From Siphonodentalium dalli (Eukaryota > Mollusca > Scaphopoda > Gadilida > Siphonodentaliidae), in the NCBI GenBank assembly GCA_032622095.1, contig CP136068.1, forward strand, positions 133,743,989-133,807,988: a stretch of DNA of 64,000 bases, written 5' to 3'. The notes under the pieces were generated by a model that was given only the letters and a program-made list of their open reading frames with translations, was not told the origin of the DNA and ran no database searches. Each line of letters opens with the position of its first letter. The first letter of the stretch is position 1. This document shows positions 13,090 through 25,367 of this stretch, piece by piece. Position numbers and translations under genes: made by a program.

Positions 13090-13437
13090 CCTATGATTGA
13101 CTTGAGTCCGACAGATGAAGTCTGTCTTTATTCCACAATGCATTTCGTTGCGAAACAGGCAAAACAAATTGATGCTACTCCAGTGCTAACATTTGACCAA
13201 CCCTTATGGATGGTGGAAAGCATATCTTATTCAACTGCAAATGAAGAATAATCCATATACCTCAGCAATTGTTCTCAGACTTGGTGGACTTCATACTGAG
13301 ATGAGTTTTCTGGGTGCAATCGGCCCTTTGATGGATGGATCGGGTATTAAAGACATGAAAATCATCCTGACATAGAGAACATTTTTATCGAAGGAAACCA
13401 TGTGATACGGAGAAGTGACAGGTACTGGGCAAGTATT
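13090..13437 (+). pseudogene. Academ-like protein, upstream (N-terminal side) fragment
   Basis: The plus strand here encodes MIDLSPTDEVCLYSTMHFV and then FDQPLWMVE. After a frameshift near 13210 it gives VLRLGGLHTEMSFLGAIG and finally FIEGNHVIRRSDRYWA near 13390-13437. That last block is the same one found on the minus strand near 13020-12960, so coding orientation switches at about 13080. The block order (STxxFV, FDQPLW, RLGGxHxxMSFLG, FIEGNHVIRRSDRYW) is one I associate with the same multi-copy invertebrate family. After 13437 the similarity stops and a tract of AAAGTGTAA-type repeats follows. Confidence 0.6.
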
Positions 13438-13659
13438 AAAGAGAAGTGTAAAGCGTAAAGTGTAAAGTGTAAACTCGAACGTTTCATTGCCATTAATTGT
13501 AATGAAGGGTGTCAAAAGTTGCTGATAACGAGGCATATGAAGAGAATTCTCCAAAACTTGTCGCTCAAATGGGCCCTAATACAGCATATGAAATGAGCCA
13601 TATACCAGGCAGGATTGTGGTACACTTGTCATGACATAACAATTCCAATACATGGCCCG

Positions 13660-13800
13660 CGTGACTGGGAATGGACAGTTGAAGATCATGGATGTAAACC
13701 ATTGTGGACTACGTACATTACCAGAAGCTGCAACTGCGTGTTCAGAACTCAACAAGTGTTGCAAATCCCAAACTTGTAACATGTGCAAATGTGCAATAGC
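13660..13800 (+). pseudogene. Cys-rich C-terminal remnant of a sister element
   Basis: Across frame changes the plus strand reads HGPRDWEWTVEDHG, PLWTT, LPEAATACSELNKCCK and CNMCKCAIADLPC. A DWEW/PxWTTLPEA stretch followed by closely spaced cysteines resembles the C-terminal Cys-rich end of related proteins. The residues differ from the finger at 11150-11300, so this appears to be a separate, diverged relative rather than a piece of either arm. It is short and degenerate. Confidence 0.45.
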
Positions 13801-14453
13801 TGATTTACCATGCTCATAATTATGCAGTTGTAATTGTGATATTAAGAATGCCTAAAATATTTGTTCAATGTATCAACATGGTCACCGGTGATTATAACAT
13901 GACAATCTATGAGTTGCTATATATCTGCTGGTATGATCAGACTGTGCATATTATAGTTATACAGGTACAACATAACAAACGTGAATTTAAGAACAGAGTA
14001 TAAACAACGATAGACCATCTTTATGTTATGTGTATTATTGATAGACAAATTAAAGTTGTGATCTGAACTACATGTCTATATACACCCCTCTTGTATGCTA
14101 CATTTGTAGATTATATAAGTCAAAACCTTCAAATTATTTATAGTATAATAGATTTTTAGAATTTTATTCTATTTCACCAAGACATGACATGTATACACCT
14201 TTAAATGTGTTGTATTCGACAGTCATTTTCGAAACTTTCAAGGCCGCATGTGGTATACGATCTTGGGAAATGTTTGAGAAATTGCCCATATATTGGTTGA
14301 AAATATTTAAAATGATGGTTATTTTACCATAAAATATAGCTGTTATTAGGCATACAATTGTAAATTTAAACAGTATACTGTCAATGAGATTGTTACATAA
14401 CAATATATGACTAATTGTCATCGGCAAACTCACTTTATAAGATTTAACCAAAG

Positions 14454-15240
14454 ATTTATTGAATCTTTACAACCAAGTCACATTTTCGTGATTTTTGGGG
14501 TGAGGGGTAACTTAAACAAAATTTTCTGAAACATTGTTACATATTAACCACAGCAAATGTATTCATATTATTTTCAGTATATATGTCCAAAACATATAAG
14601 ACCAAACTTTTTGAACTATCGCAAATATCCTGTGTAAATGACCATTTATTGGATCAAAATATTTGAAATGATTTTCTTACCAAATTGCATATTTTAGTCG
14701 AAAAAGTTGTAAATTTCAGCTTTGGTCATTGTGTGTGTAATTGCAATTACAGTATTTAGAAATGTGATCGAATAGTGCCCTTTATAGATTCTCGTCTATG
14801 TTCTATCGGATGTTTATCATAAAAACAAAATTTCATGATTTTTGGGGTGAGGGGTAACATAATCCAAAATGTCTAAAATATGGTTACGAATTTGTCCTAG
14901 ATGTTGTATATTTTGTTTGCAGTATACTATTCTGAAATTTTTAAGTTCTTAACCTTTGATCTGCACTAAAACAGTTTTGTGAAATTGTCTGTTTATTATT
15001 CCGAAATAATTGAAACGAGAATGATTTTATGACAAAATTTCATGCTTTTGGTCCAAAAAGTGATAATTTTAAAATTTTGTCAGCCTGGATTGCTAATATC
15101 TTCAAAATATGACAATGCCGGATGGAATGACGCCTTTATTATGCATGTGCCTTAAATTGTATACCAGTTGGAACGTCATGGTGAAATAAAGATTGAATTT
15201 TGCCGCCATCTTGGATTTATACTGGAAACAAGGGTTAATA
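14454..15240 (+). repeat. Imperfect direct repeats of about 360 bp between the arms
   Basis: The word GATTTTTGGGGTGAGGGGTA occurs at about 14489 and 14838, each followed by AC(T/A)TAA, a poly-A-rich tract and a TATATTTT or CAGTATA zone. A third, more diverged unit follows near 15035-15070 (TTTTGGTCCAAAAAG). Similar words (GGTCAAAAAGTTGAAAA) occur in the 3' zone of the left arm near 10170, so the repeats may derive from the untranslated end of the element family. Confidence 0.5.
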
Positions 15241-15369
15241 TTGATCAGAAATCTGTTTCTAGTTCACTTTCTGAAAGAGCACACCTAACTTGACATAACA
15301 TAAAAAAATGGCACTTTTGGCCAGTCATTTCCAATATGACAGAATTGTGTCGCTAAGTCACTACACTAT

Positions 15370-16859
15370 ATGAACATGGGAGGGAAAGATGTTATGAGTT
15401 ATATATTCAAGCGAACATCCCAAGCAATAATAATGAGTGCTCCGTCTCTCAAGATCGACAAAGACGTTGAACACATCGACCTACAACTCTTGTTTCAGAG
15501 GCTTATCACTGTTGCCAAAGGCTGTTTCCTGATGATTCTATCAAGCCTGTTTTTAAGTACGAAGTATGTACATATCCACCAGCATTGTTTGACTCGAGTG
15601 CAGATATGCGACCCGCCAATAAGACCGCTCTCGCCAATAAGATCTGGAATCATGTAGACTCCACGTTGGTAATGCCAGAAAAGAAAGTGGTTGTGATGGA
15701 TGGCGGTGCGTTACTTCAAAGAATTCCTTGGATCAAGGGTCAAACGTATTAAGACATATGTCAGACATATGTGGATTATATTCATAGGAAATACCAGCAC
15801 ACTATCATTGTATTTGATGGTTATGAAGGTGGATTAACAACAAAGGATGTCACACATTCTCGCCGGAAAGGGATTAAAAGTTGCACTAATATACAGTTCT
15901 CATCAACAATGAATCTAGTAGTATCCAAGGATAATTTTCTGTCAAACTCTCAGAATAAGCATAAATTCATCAATCTGCTAAGTACTTACCTGGAAGCAAA
16001 CCAATGCATCGTCCACCATGCACCCGGTGATGCAGATGACTTAATTGTTGAAACGACACTCACGACTGCCGAAAACGCTGAAACAGTACTTATTGGTGCT
16101 GACACGGATTTATTGATCTTGCTACTCCATAACTTCGACCATAAAACGCATAATCGTATTTTTCATGGCTGACAATAAGAAGCTTGGAAAGGAATGCCGA
16201 ATCTGGGACATTGGTAACTGGCGCGAGTCTTTTGGAGGTGATATCTGTAAATCTCTTCTTGTGCATGTTACACGCCATTCTTGGGTGTGATACGACATCG
16301 CGAGTTCGTGGAATAGGGAAAGGCACAGCCGTCACACGGTTTCAGAAGAATGTGACATTTAGAGAATCGGTGAATGTGTTAAATACCATGCATATGGGTA
16401 CGGACGAAGTGGTTGCAGCGGGGGGAGATGGCATTGTTGTCCCTTTATAGCTCTAGTGCATCAAGTTTGGATGAATTGCGGTACCAGAAATGTGTTGCAA
16501 AGGTTGCATCAAGCAACTCTGTAGTTGACCCTAGATGTTTTCCTCCATCATCATCTGCTACCAAACAACATTCATTGCGCGTGTATCACCAGGTGCAGTG
16601 TTGGAAGGGACTTAATTTGGAACCAACTGATTGGGGATGGCAGGTTAAGGATATGCGGTTTACTCCTATCAAATGTGAGGAACCACCAGCTCCAAAAGAA
16701 CTACTGAACATCATTCGTTGTAAATGTAAAACGGACTGCAAAAGCAATAGGTGCACATGCCGAAAACATGAAATTATGTGTTCTATGTCTTGTGGGGATT
16801 GTCAAGGTGTCGACTGTTCGAGCACACAGACTTTGGACAACAGTGAAATGGAGGCCTAG
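15370..16859 (+). pseudogene. Academ-like XPG nuclease/Cys-finger protein, right copy, degenerate
   Basis: Sense-strand counterpart of the left copy. It starts within the MNMGGK/FKRTSQAI block and lacks the upstream part seen on the left. It then carries VVMDGGALLQRIPW (about 15690), FDGYEGGL (15812), HAPGDADD (16015), IGADTDLLILLLH (16090) and LGCDTTSRVRGIGKGTA (16285). The end is the same Cys finger, RCKCKTDCKSNRCTCRKH plus MSCGDCQGVDC, stopping at TAG 16859. Damage differs from the left copy: a TAA replaces a sense codon after QTY near 15749, and there is a frameshift after NRIF near 16165 and another near 16430. The acidic and Gly-rich nuclease motifs are intact in both copies. Function as inferred for the left copy; inactive as written. 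Confidence 0.7.
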
Positions 16860-17633
16860 AATGAAAATCAGAACGATCTATCCAGACTTATAATTTTTTC
16901 AAATTCGATGTTTTTTTAATGAATTTCTATATTTTTTCTCTTTTTTCACTATTTTGCCATAAGATATGGACAAATTAGTGTCATTGATACCACAACCTGG
17001 CCCAAAATTGATGGAAAATCCCATATATAACTGACTGACAACAGTCCAAGTCAACAATGGCAATTTTTGAATGCATAAACATGTAATGTGAAATTCCATT
17101 TTTCTCTGATATCTTGTAATTTTTACATCTTTTCACCCTAAAATATTTTGATTATTTGCTTGTAGTAACAACATGAAAAAAAGCCCACAATTATGGATAT
17201 AACTATATAACAATAGTTCCAAGCCCAGTTATGACAATTTTACAACTGCATCAAGAGTTATTGTAGACTTCCAATTTTCATGGAATTTTTTGCAAATGTT
17301 TCAACTTTTTGACCCAAATTTCGAACATTTTATCAATATTTATTGAGTAAAATGATACAAAATCTGGGATACAACTGTACCACAGTTTATCATTGTGAAA
17401 ATATAACAATTATATGTATACATCAAGAGATATTAACAAAAAATATTAATCTCCATTTTTCACTAATTTTTCATCATTTTCGCCACTTTTTGCCTCAAAG
17501 AGGCCATTTCGCATGTTCAGAGTTTTGTTGATTTTTAGCTGAGTATACTCTATGATGCTCCCAACCAAAATAAAACAAAATCTTTTGTGTTGCAATTATT
17601 TTGAGGTAAAATCATAAATGCACTGGACTATAT

Positions 17634-18719
17634 GGAATATGTATAGAATATGGTATATAGTGTGATCTGAGCATTTGGAAAACTAGGTAGGCATTTTAAA
17701 AGTCCATTTAGTGCCCGTTTTGTGCGATATTCTGGTAACGCGTTGCAAGTTGAGTCCATACAATATGAAAATAAGTTGGAGCTGCGCTCGTCGTCACGTG
17801 ACGTGATTTCAACAAACCAGCGTCCCGCATTCACGCCCCACAATGCCAATGCATGCAATACCGTATACCTCCATTTCAATCACCTGGACCCCCGCAAAGT
17901 GAAACCTCAGTTTCCGAATTGGAGCTGCATGTTAGGCGACCAGGCTGTGATATACTGACGCCCTCTTAAGAGTGAAAATATAAGTTTGTTAGCCGAATGT
18001 AATCAATATGAACACATTATGAACACACTAATGCATCATACCATTCATAATAGTAATCTGTTGCACATAATTTCTTAATTAGTTAAAATGGTTGAACTAT
18101 ATGACCATAAACCATAAACGCTTTCGATCAATTCACGAACAATAAATACTGAATCAATTCATTAATCTTTGTCTATGAAGCACAGATTCCAGTTATTCAA
18201 TTCTCTTATATATGCGAGGCGTGGTAGACTTGAATATATAAGATAATGCTCTGGCATATGGTCTTCAATACTGCACCAGAGCAGCTCCCGTCATGACACC
18301 ATGACATCGGAAAATTTGCTAAACATGTACCGAAAATAATTAGATCGGGCCCTTGAGCCCAATACTTAGTTTTAATGACCATATATAAGAGGAAGTTATA
18401 ACACGACCGTTTTGACTGTTAGCCCAGCAAAAAATTCAGTGCTCGCCTCTATTGTGTACAATACAGATTTTCCCGATTCCCGTGTGATATGAATGATGTT
18501 GATTAAAGTATTTTTTCTCAATTATTGTTTCTGAACTCGATCATCTAAAATTTATCTGCGCCAAACGTAACTCTTTATATAACTGAATAACATGACATGC
18601 GTCACCAAATTGCCAATCTTACGTACAATCAATAACAATCTTACGTACACTGTTAAATATAACGATCCGTTTAGGTTCTGTAGAGTACCAGAATGCACCT
18701 CAGTGCCAAACCTTTTGGT
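17634..18719. other. Non-coding stretch
   Basis: No gene recognised. The palindromic word CCCTCTTAAGAGTG lies at about 17962. The hairpin at 18196-18253 is listed separately. Confidence 0.4.
18196..18253. repeat. Diverged relative of the piggyBac-like MITE hairpin
   Basis: TTCTCTTATATATGCGAGG here, followed by a short spacer and GAATATATAAGATAATGC, resembles the hairpin modules of the MITE copies at 43716, 53737 and 55588. The flanking TTAACCC ends are missing. It is probably an old remnant. Confidence 0.45.
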
Positions 18720-21299
18720 ATTACAGTACTGTCTGGATTATGTTTGTATATGAAAGGGACAAGATGTTATAACCTCCGAAAATTAACGGGGGCTAATCAT
18801 TGATATTTTCCTCTGTAAGACAGCAGCAATTCAAACAGCAACAGACTGAGGCGGTGAGTGCAGTGGGGTTACACTTGACATGCACGACAGTGTTGTGCAT
18901 TTCAAAAGACAGATACTTAAGTTTCACAAAATTATTAACTGCCCAATTAACTCACATGAGTCATCCACTGGTGACTAGTATTACGAGACATACAATTATG
19001 TAGAAATTAGTCGGAATTATGACGCCACAGATCAGCCATGAGTCAGTCACAAGTTTGTTGGCTACAAGGTACAAGTACCTGTACAAAGGACGATGGGTCA
19101 TATTCTTCAATTTTCATCGAAACGTGATTTGAGAACCATGTCGCCATAGCATATTGCCCAGTTACGGAGTCTGCTATTCCTTTGATCGAAAAGCCGGTGA
19201 CGCTGTGATATTGTTGTGATATGTTTATGGAATGACGGATAATCTCGGAGACACCGATCCAATTCTGGGACACACATTATCACTGAATCCGTCACAAGCT
19301 CTTAGTAACGTACTACAGCTATGCTCTAATTAATCGTCCTCTTTAACAATGTTGTAGGGCGTAAATGACACTGGTTATACCATACCGCTGTTCAACCACG
19401 GTCAAGTGGGCGACACGCGGCAACCGCAGGTAATCTTTCTACAGTACTAGTAATAATATTTTGCGACAACTGTACTGCGCATTAATTTGTCACATGTCCA
19501 GCTGTTCGTGAGTGCCAATCACCATGTTAACTATACACAAAACAATATTTCAATTAATAATTTGTTTACGGTTTAATCAACATTCGAATTTGGTAACTGA
19601 CCGACATTCGCAACTGCATCACCAATGCAGCGTCAAGCCATGGCAGAAATATACACACTGTGGTGGTTATAATGCTGACTTTAAAAATGTACGAAGGTCG
19701 GCCATGGTAGGATTGATCATGGTTAATAGCATCAACGCAGTCGAGTAACGCGGTAATATCGGTGATCAACGTCGTTAAGGGGGGGGGGGTCAATTAGAGC
19801 TTAGCTGCATACATACATCTGTATGTAGACCATTCCAATGTCCAGATGCATCGTGTTCTTATCAAAACATGAGTGGCCATCATTATGAACGATTAAGCCA
19901 TTTCCGCTTTGCTAGGAAATAACCTCTTCCATAATTGGAAACCATATTCGGGGAAATTCTGCATTATTTATGCTCTGGTGATGAGGCAATGACATTGACT
20001 CGAAGACCCAAAGCTGCGAATGGAGAATAATGTATTCACTATGGCTGTACCAAACTGGATCTTACATTAAATAGATTAAACTGTCTTTATGTGAGCTTTG
20101 TTTGTTTGTTCATATACCGATACAGCACATCGGAAGTGTACGATAAGCAAACCCCTCGACACCGTGGCAATTTATTTTGGGAGAGTGATTCCGGTGACCC
20201 ATTCAACGCCAACATTTTGTGGCGAGGACTAGTGAGGACTATAACAGTATTTTGCAAACAACATGGAGCCAGTTTTAATTAATCAAAGTTCATTAGTGTG
20301 GTCTCCCCATTGTTGAGTATTTTGCTTATCGCACGCTACTTACATACTTTACAACAGGTTCTCGAACATAATGCAGCGTAAAAATGCAGGCTAAAATAGA
20401 CCGATCGGTCTTCCTGGCACAGTGCCCACTCAATCGCAACTTCTCGGATTATCGTTCTTGCGAAATTTGCTACGGAAATCACCGAGGTTTGCCGATTGAG
20501 TGCCCACTGTTGTAAGACAGGGAACTCTAAATTTCTTGACAATTTGATTCTGTTTGTTTGAATATCTGTATACATGTACATGTATGTTTATTTTGAATAT
20601 TCTCAGTAAATAATTATTTGGTGTCTTGCAAAAGAAATCAGAATTAGTTTTGTTTAAGTATTGGTTGAGAGATAACAATAACACAGTTTAGAGTGACTCC
20701 CCTTATCCCAGATGCATACTGGCTGCGAAAGACCAGTCTGTTTATTTTAGTCTATTTTTGATAGGTAAGTGGTTCACCCAGACCTGTTTAAGATATCTGA
20801 TTGATAATGGTTATAGGGTTCAATCCCATTAGTGCCCACGTATAACAATATATCTACGATAAATCACAAATCATTGCGATTAATCGCAAACCTTTGTGAT
20901 AAATCGCCAAGTACGGTAGTTGGCGATTTATCAGAAATATGTTTTCGATTTATAGCAAAGTTGTTTTAACAATGAATGTTCTCGGTAAATAATTATATGG
21001 TGTCTTAAGAAATCGGAATTAATTTTGTTTTGTTATTGAAGTATTGGTTGATCGATAATAATAGAACCATTTAGAGTGACTCCCCTTATCCCAAATACAT
21101 GCTGGTTGTGAAAGTTTGCGACTTACAGCAAAGTAGTTGTTTTGTTATTGGGCTATTATGGATCGATTGGTGTTTCACCAGACCTGTTTAAGATGTTTGA
21201 TTTAGCATGTTTACTTTATTATTATTACACACAAATTAAGAAATACGGCCCATTATTTTAGACATTCAGACACATTTTACTCCACATGCTTCTCAACAA

Positions 21300-21490
21300 A
21301 ACCTAAATATAGGTACCCAGAGAACCAAAATATAGGTACTGCAGAGAACCTAAATAAAGGTAATCCGGAGTACCTAAATATAGGTATCCAGAGTACCTAC
21401 GCAGGCACTCTAGAGTACCAAAAATTAGGTACCCCCCCCCCCACTGGGACAAATCTCAGTACCTACGTAGGTATTCCAGAGTACACGTAC
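21300..21490. repeat. GTAC-rich minisatellite, unit A
   Basis: Repeated words of the form CCTAAATATAGGTAC, CAGAGTACC and GGTACC alternate with a C-homopolymer. The array ends in CCTACGTAGGTATTCCAGAG, then CACTTAGAAATAAC. It is more diverged than the array at 25368. Confidence 0.75.
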
Positions 21491-21640
21491 ACACTTAGAA
21501 ATAACAAGCCATATAGGTACTACGGTAGTGCCAATATGTCTGTTAGTACCAGACCAACGGGTACCGAGAATAATTTGGTTCTAAATATTGATATAGTACC
21601 ACACATGTTGGTATTATCCACTCTCGGAACCCAAATGTTA

Positions 21641-21768
21641 GCCACGTGATGGCATCACGTGATAATTAATTTGGTACTAGCGCGATCTCGGTACCCAAGT
21701 TATACCCACGTGATAGCATCACGTGATATAATTCTTTTGGTACTAGCCGATCTCGATAAAATGGCGGC
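21641..21768 (+). promoter_or_regulatory. CACGTG palindrome cluster followed by an ATGGCGGC word
   Basis: Two consecutive units each contain CCACGTGAT, a 3-5 base gap and ATCACGTGAT, giving four CACGTG E-box cores, and are followed by TTGGTACTAG. Just downstream is GATAAAATGGCGGCG, which matches the known YY1-type promoter motif. Unit B has the ATGGCGGC word (25951) after a single CACGTG-like site (ACGTGGTCCACG). A promoter role is inferred from motifs only. The cluster may simply be part of the repeat. Confidence 0.3.
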
Positions 21769-23599
21769 GTTCATCACTTCAAGTTGAGACGATTGAGTTT
21801 TTTCGAAGTATATAAACATGGACAAAGAGACAAACAAACCTCAGACTTAGACATTTTATGTTGTTATCGGAGTCGGCTTACACGCATTAGTATTGTGCCA
21901 GTTTCTAGTTACGTTGTTCGCTCGCTGGGTGGATTTAAGATTAGGGAAGTAACTTCTCTGAAATTCATCAACATATTTTTTGTGTGTGAAATTTGACCTA
22001 ACTGCTTCTCAATAACCTGGGATATTGTCAGCACTCTGTGGATTATGGTTGTACATGGACGGGACAAGATGATATATAACCTCCGAAAAAATAACGGGCG
22101 TTTACATTATTGAAAGAGCAAATTTTCGGTGAACCGAACCAGACCGAATTGAAAAGTCATTGAGTGCAGTGGTGTTACATGCACAACACAAAAGTATTGT
22201 GAATTACAAAAGACAGATACTTAAGTTTCACAACATTATAAACCTGAATTAACCCACAAGCGTCAACCACTGGTGACTATGATTACGAGACATCCGATTC
22301 TGTAGAAATTAGTCAGAGTCATGACGTCACAGTTCAACAAGTTTGATGGGTATAATGTACAAGTACCTGTGCAAAGGACGACAGATAATATTCTTCAATT
22401 TCCATCGAAACGTGATTTGAGAACCATGTCGCCATGACATATGTCGCCCAGTTACGGAGTCTGCCATTCTTTTGATCGAAACGCCTGTGATGCTGTGATA
22501 CTGTTCTGATATATTTATGGAATGGTGGATAATCTCGGAGATATGGATCCAATTCTGGGATCCACGTTATAACTGAATCAATCGCAATCGCAAGGTTTTA
22601 GTAACGTACTACCGGTATGCTCTAATTGATCACCCCCCCCACTTTAACAAGGTTGTAGGGCATTAATGACATTGGTTATACCATACCGCCGTTCAACCAT
22701 GGTCAAGTGGTTGATATGTGGCAACCGCAGATAATCTTACAGTCTTATAAATAATATTTTGCGACCACTGTACTTCACACTAATTTATCACATGGACACC
22801 TTGTAAACACCCAGTCCACCTTTTCATCAGCGCCATGCACCATATTAACTATACACAAAACAATATTTCAATTAATAATTTGTTTATGATTTAATTAACA
22901 TTCAAAGTTGGTCACTGACCATCATTCGCAACTACTCGTAATATCGGTGGCCAATGTCGTTAAGGGGGAGGGGTCAATTAGAGCTTAGCTGTACGGTATA
23001 CATACATGAACATGTAGACCATTCCAATGTCCAGATGCTTCATGTTCTTATGAAAACATGTCTGGCTACATGTGTGGTTATCATTCTGAGCGATTTGGCC
23101 ATTTCCGCTTTGCTAGGAAATAACCTCATCCATACACTGTAACTGGAAACCATATTAGCGAAATTCTACATTATATGGCTCTGGTGATCAGGCAATGCCA
23201 AGTGTTGACTTATTGACGCATAGATGCGAATGGAGAATAATTTATTAGCTATGGCTTTACCAAACTTTATCATATATTAAATACATTAAACTCTCTTTGT
23301 GTTACATGTATCTTAGTATTTGTTCATTTACTGATACAGCGCATTGGAAGTGTACGATAAACAAAACACTGAACACCGTGGCAATTATTTTTGGAGAGTG
23401 ATAATAATTCTGGTAACCCATTCAACATCTCCTTGTAGCGAGGACTAGTGAGCGCTACTAGTATAGCGGTATTTTTCAAACAACAGTTAATTAACCAAAG
23501 TTACCATAATGGTCTCCCCAATTTTGAGTATTTTGCTTATCGCACACTATTTACAAAGGTTTGGGAGTTTTCGCAAAGATTTGTTCCATTGGCTGTGAA

Positions 23600-24745
23600 T
23601 GACCAATCGGTCTATTTTAGCATGTCCGGGCAATTATAGATTGATAGGTTGTTCACTCAGACCTGTTAAGATGTCTGATTTATAATGTTCACAGAAGCCC
23701 ATTATCGGCAAAAAGCCTTTGCGACAAATCTCAAACATCTTTGCGATAAATCGCAGAATATAATCGCCCAGTACGTAGTCTGAGAGTTATCGTAAAGATC
23801 TTTGAGATTTATCGTAAAGGTTTGTGTGTTATCACAAAAGTGTTTGTGATTTATCGCAAAGATTTGCTCCCTCATCACTCATGCATTTGGCTGTGAATGA
23901 CTGATCGGTCTATTTTAGTCGGACAGGGCATAGATTGATAGGTTCACTCAGACCTGTTTAAGATTTCTGATATTCATAGAAGCCCATTTATTCACAGAGT
24001 ACGTAGTCTGAGATTTATCGTAAAGATGTTTGAGATTTATCGTAATGGTTTGCATGTTATCACGAAGGTGTTTGTGATTTTTCGCAAAGTTTTGCTTCTC
24101 TGAACATTCTTGAATCTGGCTGTGAATGACTGATCGGTCTATTTTAGCCCGACCGTTCAATTAGAAATTGATAGGTTGTTCACTGAGACCTGTTTAAGAT
24201 GGCTGATTTATAATGTTTACACACAAATTAAGATATTTTTAGCACCAAAAAAGTTTGCCACAAATCTCAAACATGTTTGCGATAATTCGCAATATTTAAT
24301 CACCCAGTACGCAGTCTGAGAGTCCTCGTAAAGATGTCTGAGATTCATCGTAAAGGTTTGCGCGTTATCGCAAAGTGTTTGTAATTTTTCGCAATGTTTT
24401 GTGATTTATCGCGAAGGTTTGCTCGCCTTATACCACATGCATGCTTGCTGCCAAAGAACGATCGGTCTATTTTAGCCGAACCATGCTATTTAGATCGATT
24501 GGTGGTTTACCCAGACCTGTTGAAGTTGTCGGATTATATTTATATTTATACGATTCAAGTCAATTAATGCCAATGCATGAAAATATATCTGCGATAAATC
24601 ACAAACCATTGCGATTAATCGCAAACATTTTGTAATCAATCGAAAACCTTTACACTAAATCTGATATATACCGGTACTTGTTGCAAAGTTGTTTGCGAAT
24701 CGCAAAGGTTTGCGATTTATCGCAAGGTAGTTTTTTTTATTTATC
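23600..24745 (+). repeat. Submodules with TTTGCGATAAATCGCAAA-type palindromes
   Basis: The word TCGGTCTATTTTAG occurs at about 23607, 23905, 24135 and 24465, each time followed by a zone containing AGACCTGTT and AAGAT. Between these lie many variants of ATTTATCGCAAAG and its complement, which pair into short hairpins. The same pieces appear once or twice in unit A (20720-20960), so unit B was internally amplified. Confidence 0.65.
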
Positions 24746-25367
24746 GGGCTATTCTAGATCGATCGGTGTTTCATCCAGACCAGTTCCAAGATGTTTGATT
24801 TATGTTTACTTAATATTATTGCACACAAATTAAGAAATTATTTTTGGACATTCAGACCAATTTTACTACACATGCAGGGAACAGGGAATCCTGAAATCGA
24901 GATCTTAAACTTTGATTTAAGTACAAAATCACGATCAAGGTTCTATACTAATAAAAGTAATGCATGTATAATTCGGATTATTTCATTATCACTATGTAAT
25001 GGAGTGGTTTTGTACTTTATTCAATGTTTAAACGCCATAGCTTCATTCGGAATCTAAATTGCCACATTGTTAAAATTTCCGTCGGCCATGTTTCGTAATT
25101 TCGAGTGCTTGGTATCTGGGCAGGTTCTTTACTTAGTACCTATATGTTTGGTACTCTGGAGTACCAAATTGCTAGGTACTATGCATAGTACCTAAATACT
25201 TCAGAGTACCTGTCTTTATATTCGGTACTTCATATAATATAATGGGTGTGTCAAGAAAGCGTGTATTTCTTGGTACCTCATGTCGTGTGCGTCATGAATT
25301 CGGTGACATAAAGGCAGAGTGGGTATTATATGCACAATGCCCGGATAGAATCTAAATATTTATAAGG

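Larger units (their letters stand above)
9866..17630. mobile_element. Composite Academ-like DNA transposon with inverted arms
   Basis: The left end reads TAGTCGAGTGCATTTATGA. The right end, on the other strand, reads TAGTCCAGTGCATTTATGA. Both are flanked by TAT (9863-9865 and 17631-17633), which fits a 3-bp target duplication. Inward from both ends the sequence continues as long, mostly alignable inverted arms: about 2.7 kb on the left (to near 12605) and 2.3 kb on the right (from near 15368). Each arm holds a 3' non-coding zone and a decayed gene for an XPG-like nuclease protein with a C-terminal Cys-rich finger. Proteins with this pairing are known from the Academ superfamily of DNA transposons, for which 3-4 bp duplications are reported. 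The middle (13080-15367) contains further rearranged relatives. The superfamily name is recalled knowledge, not a search result. Confidence 0.66.
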
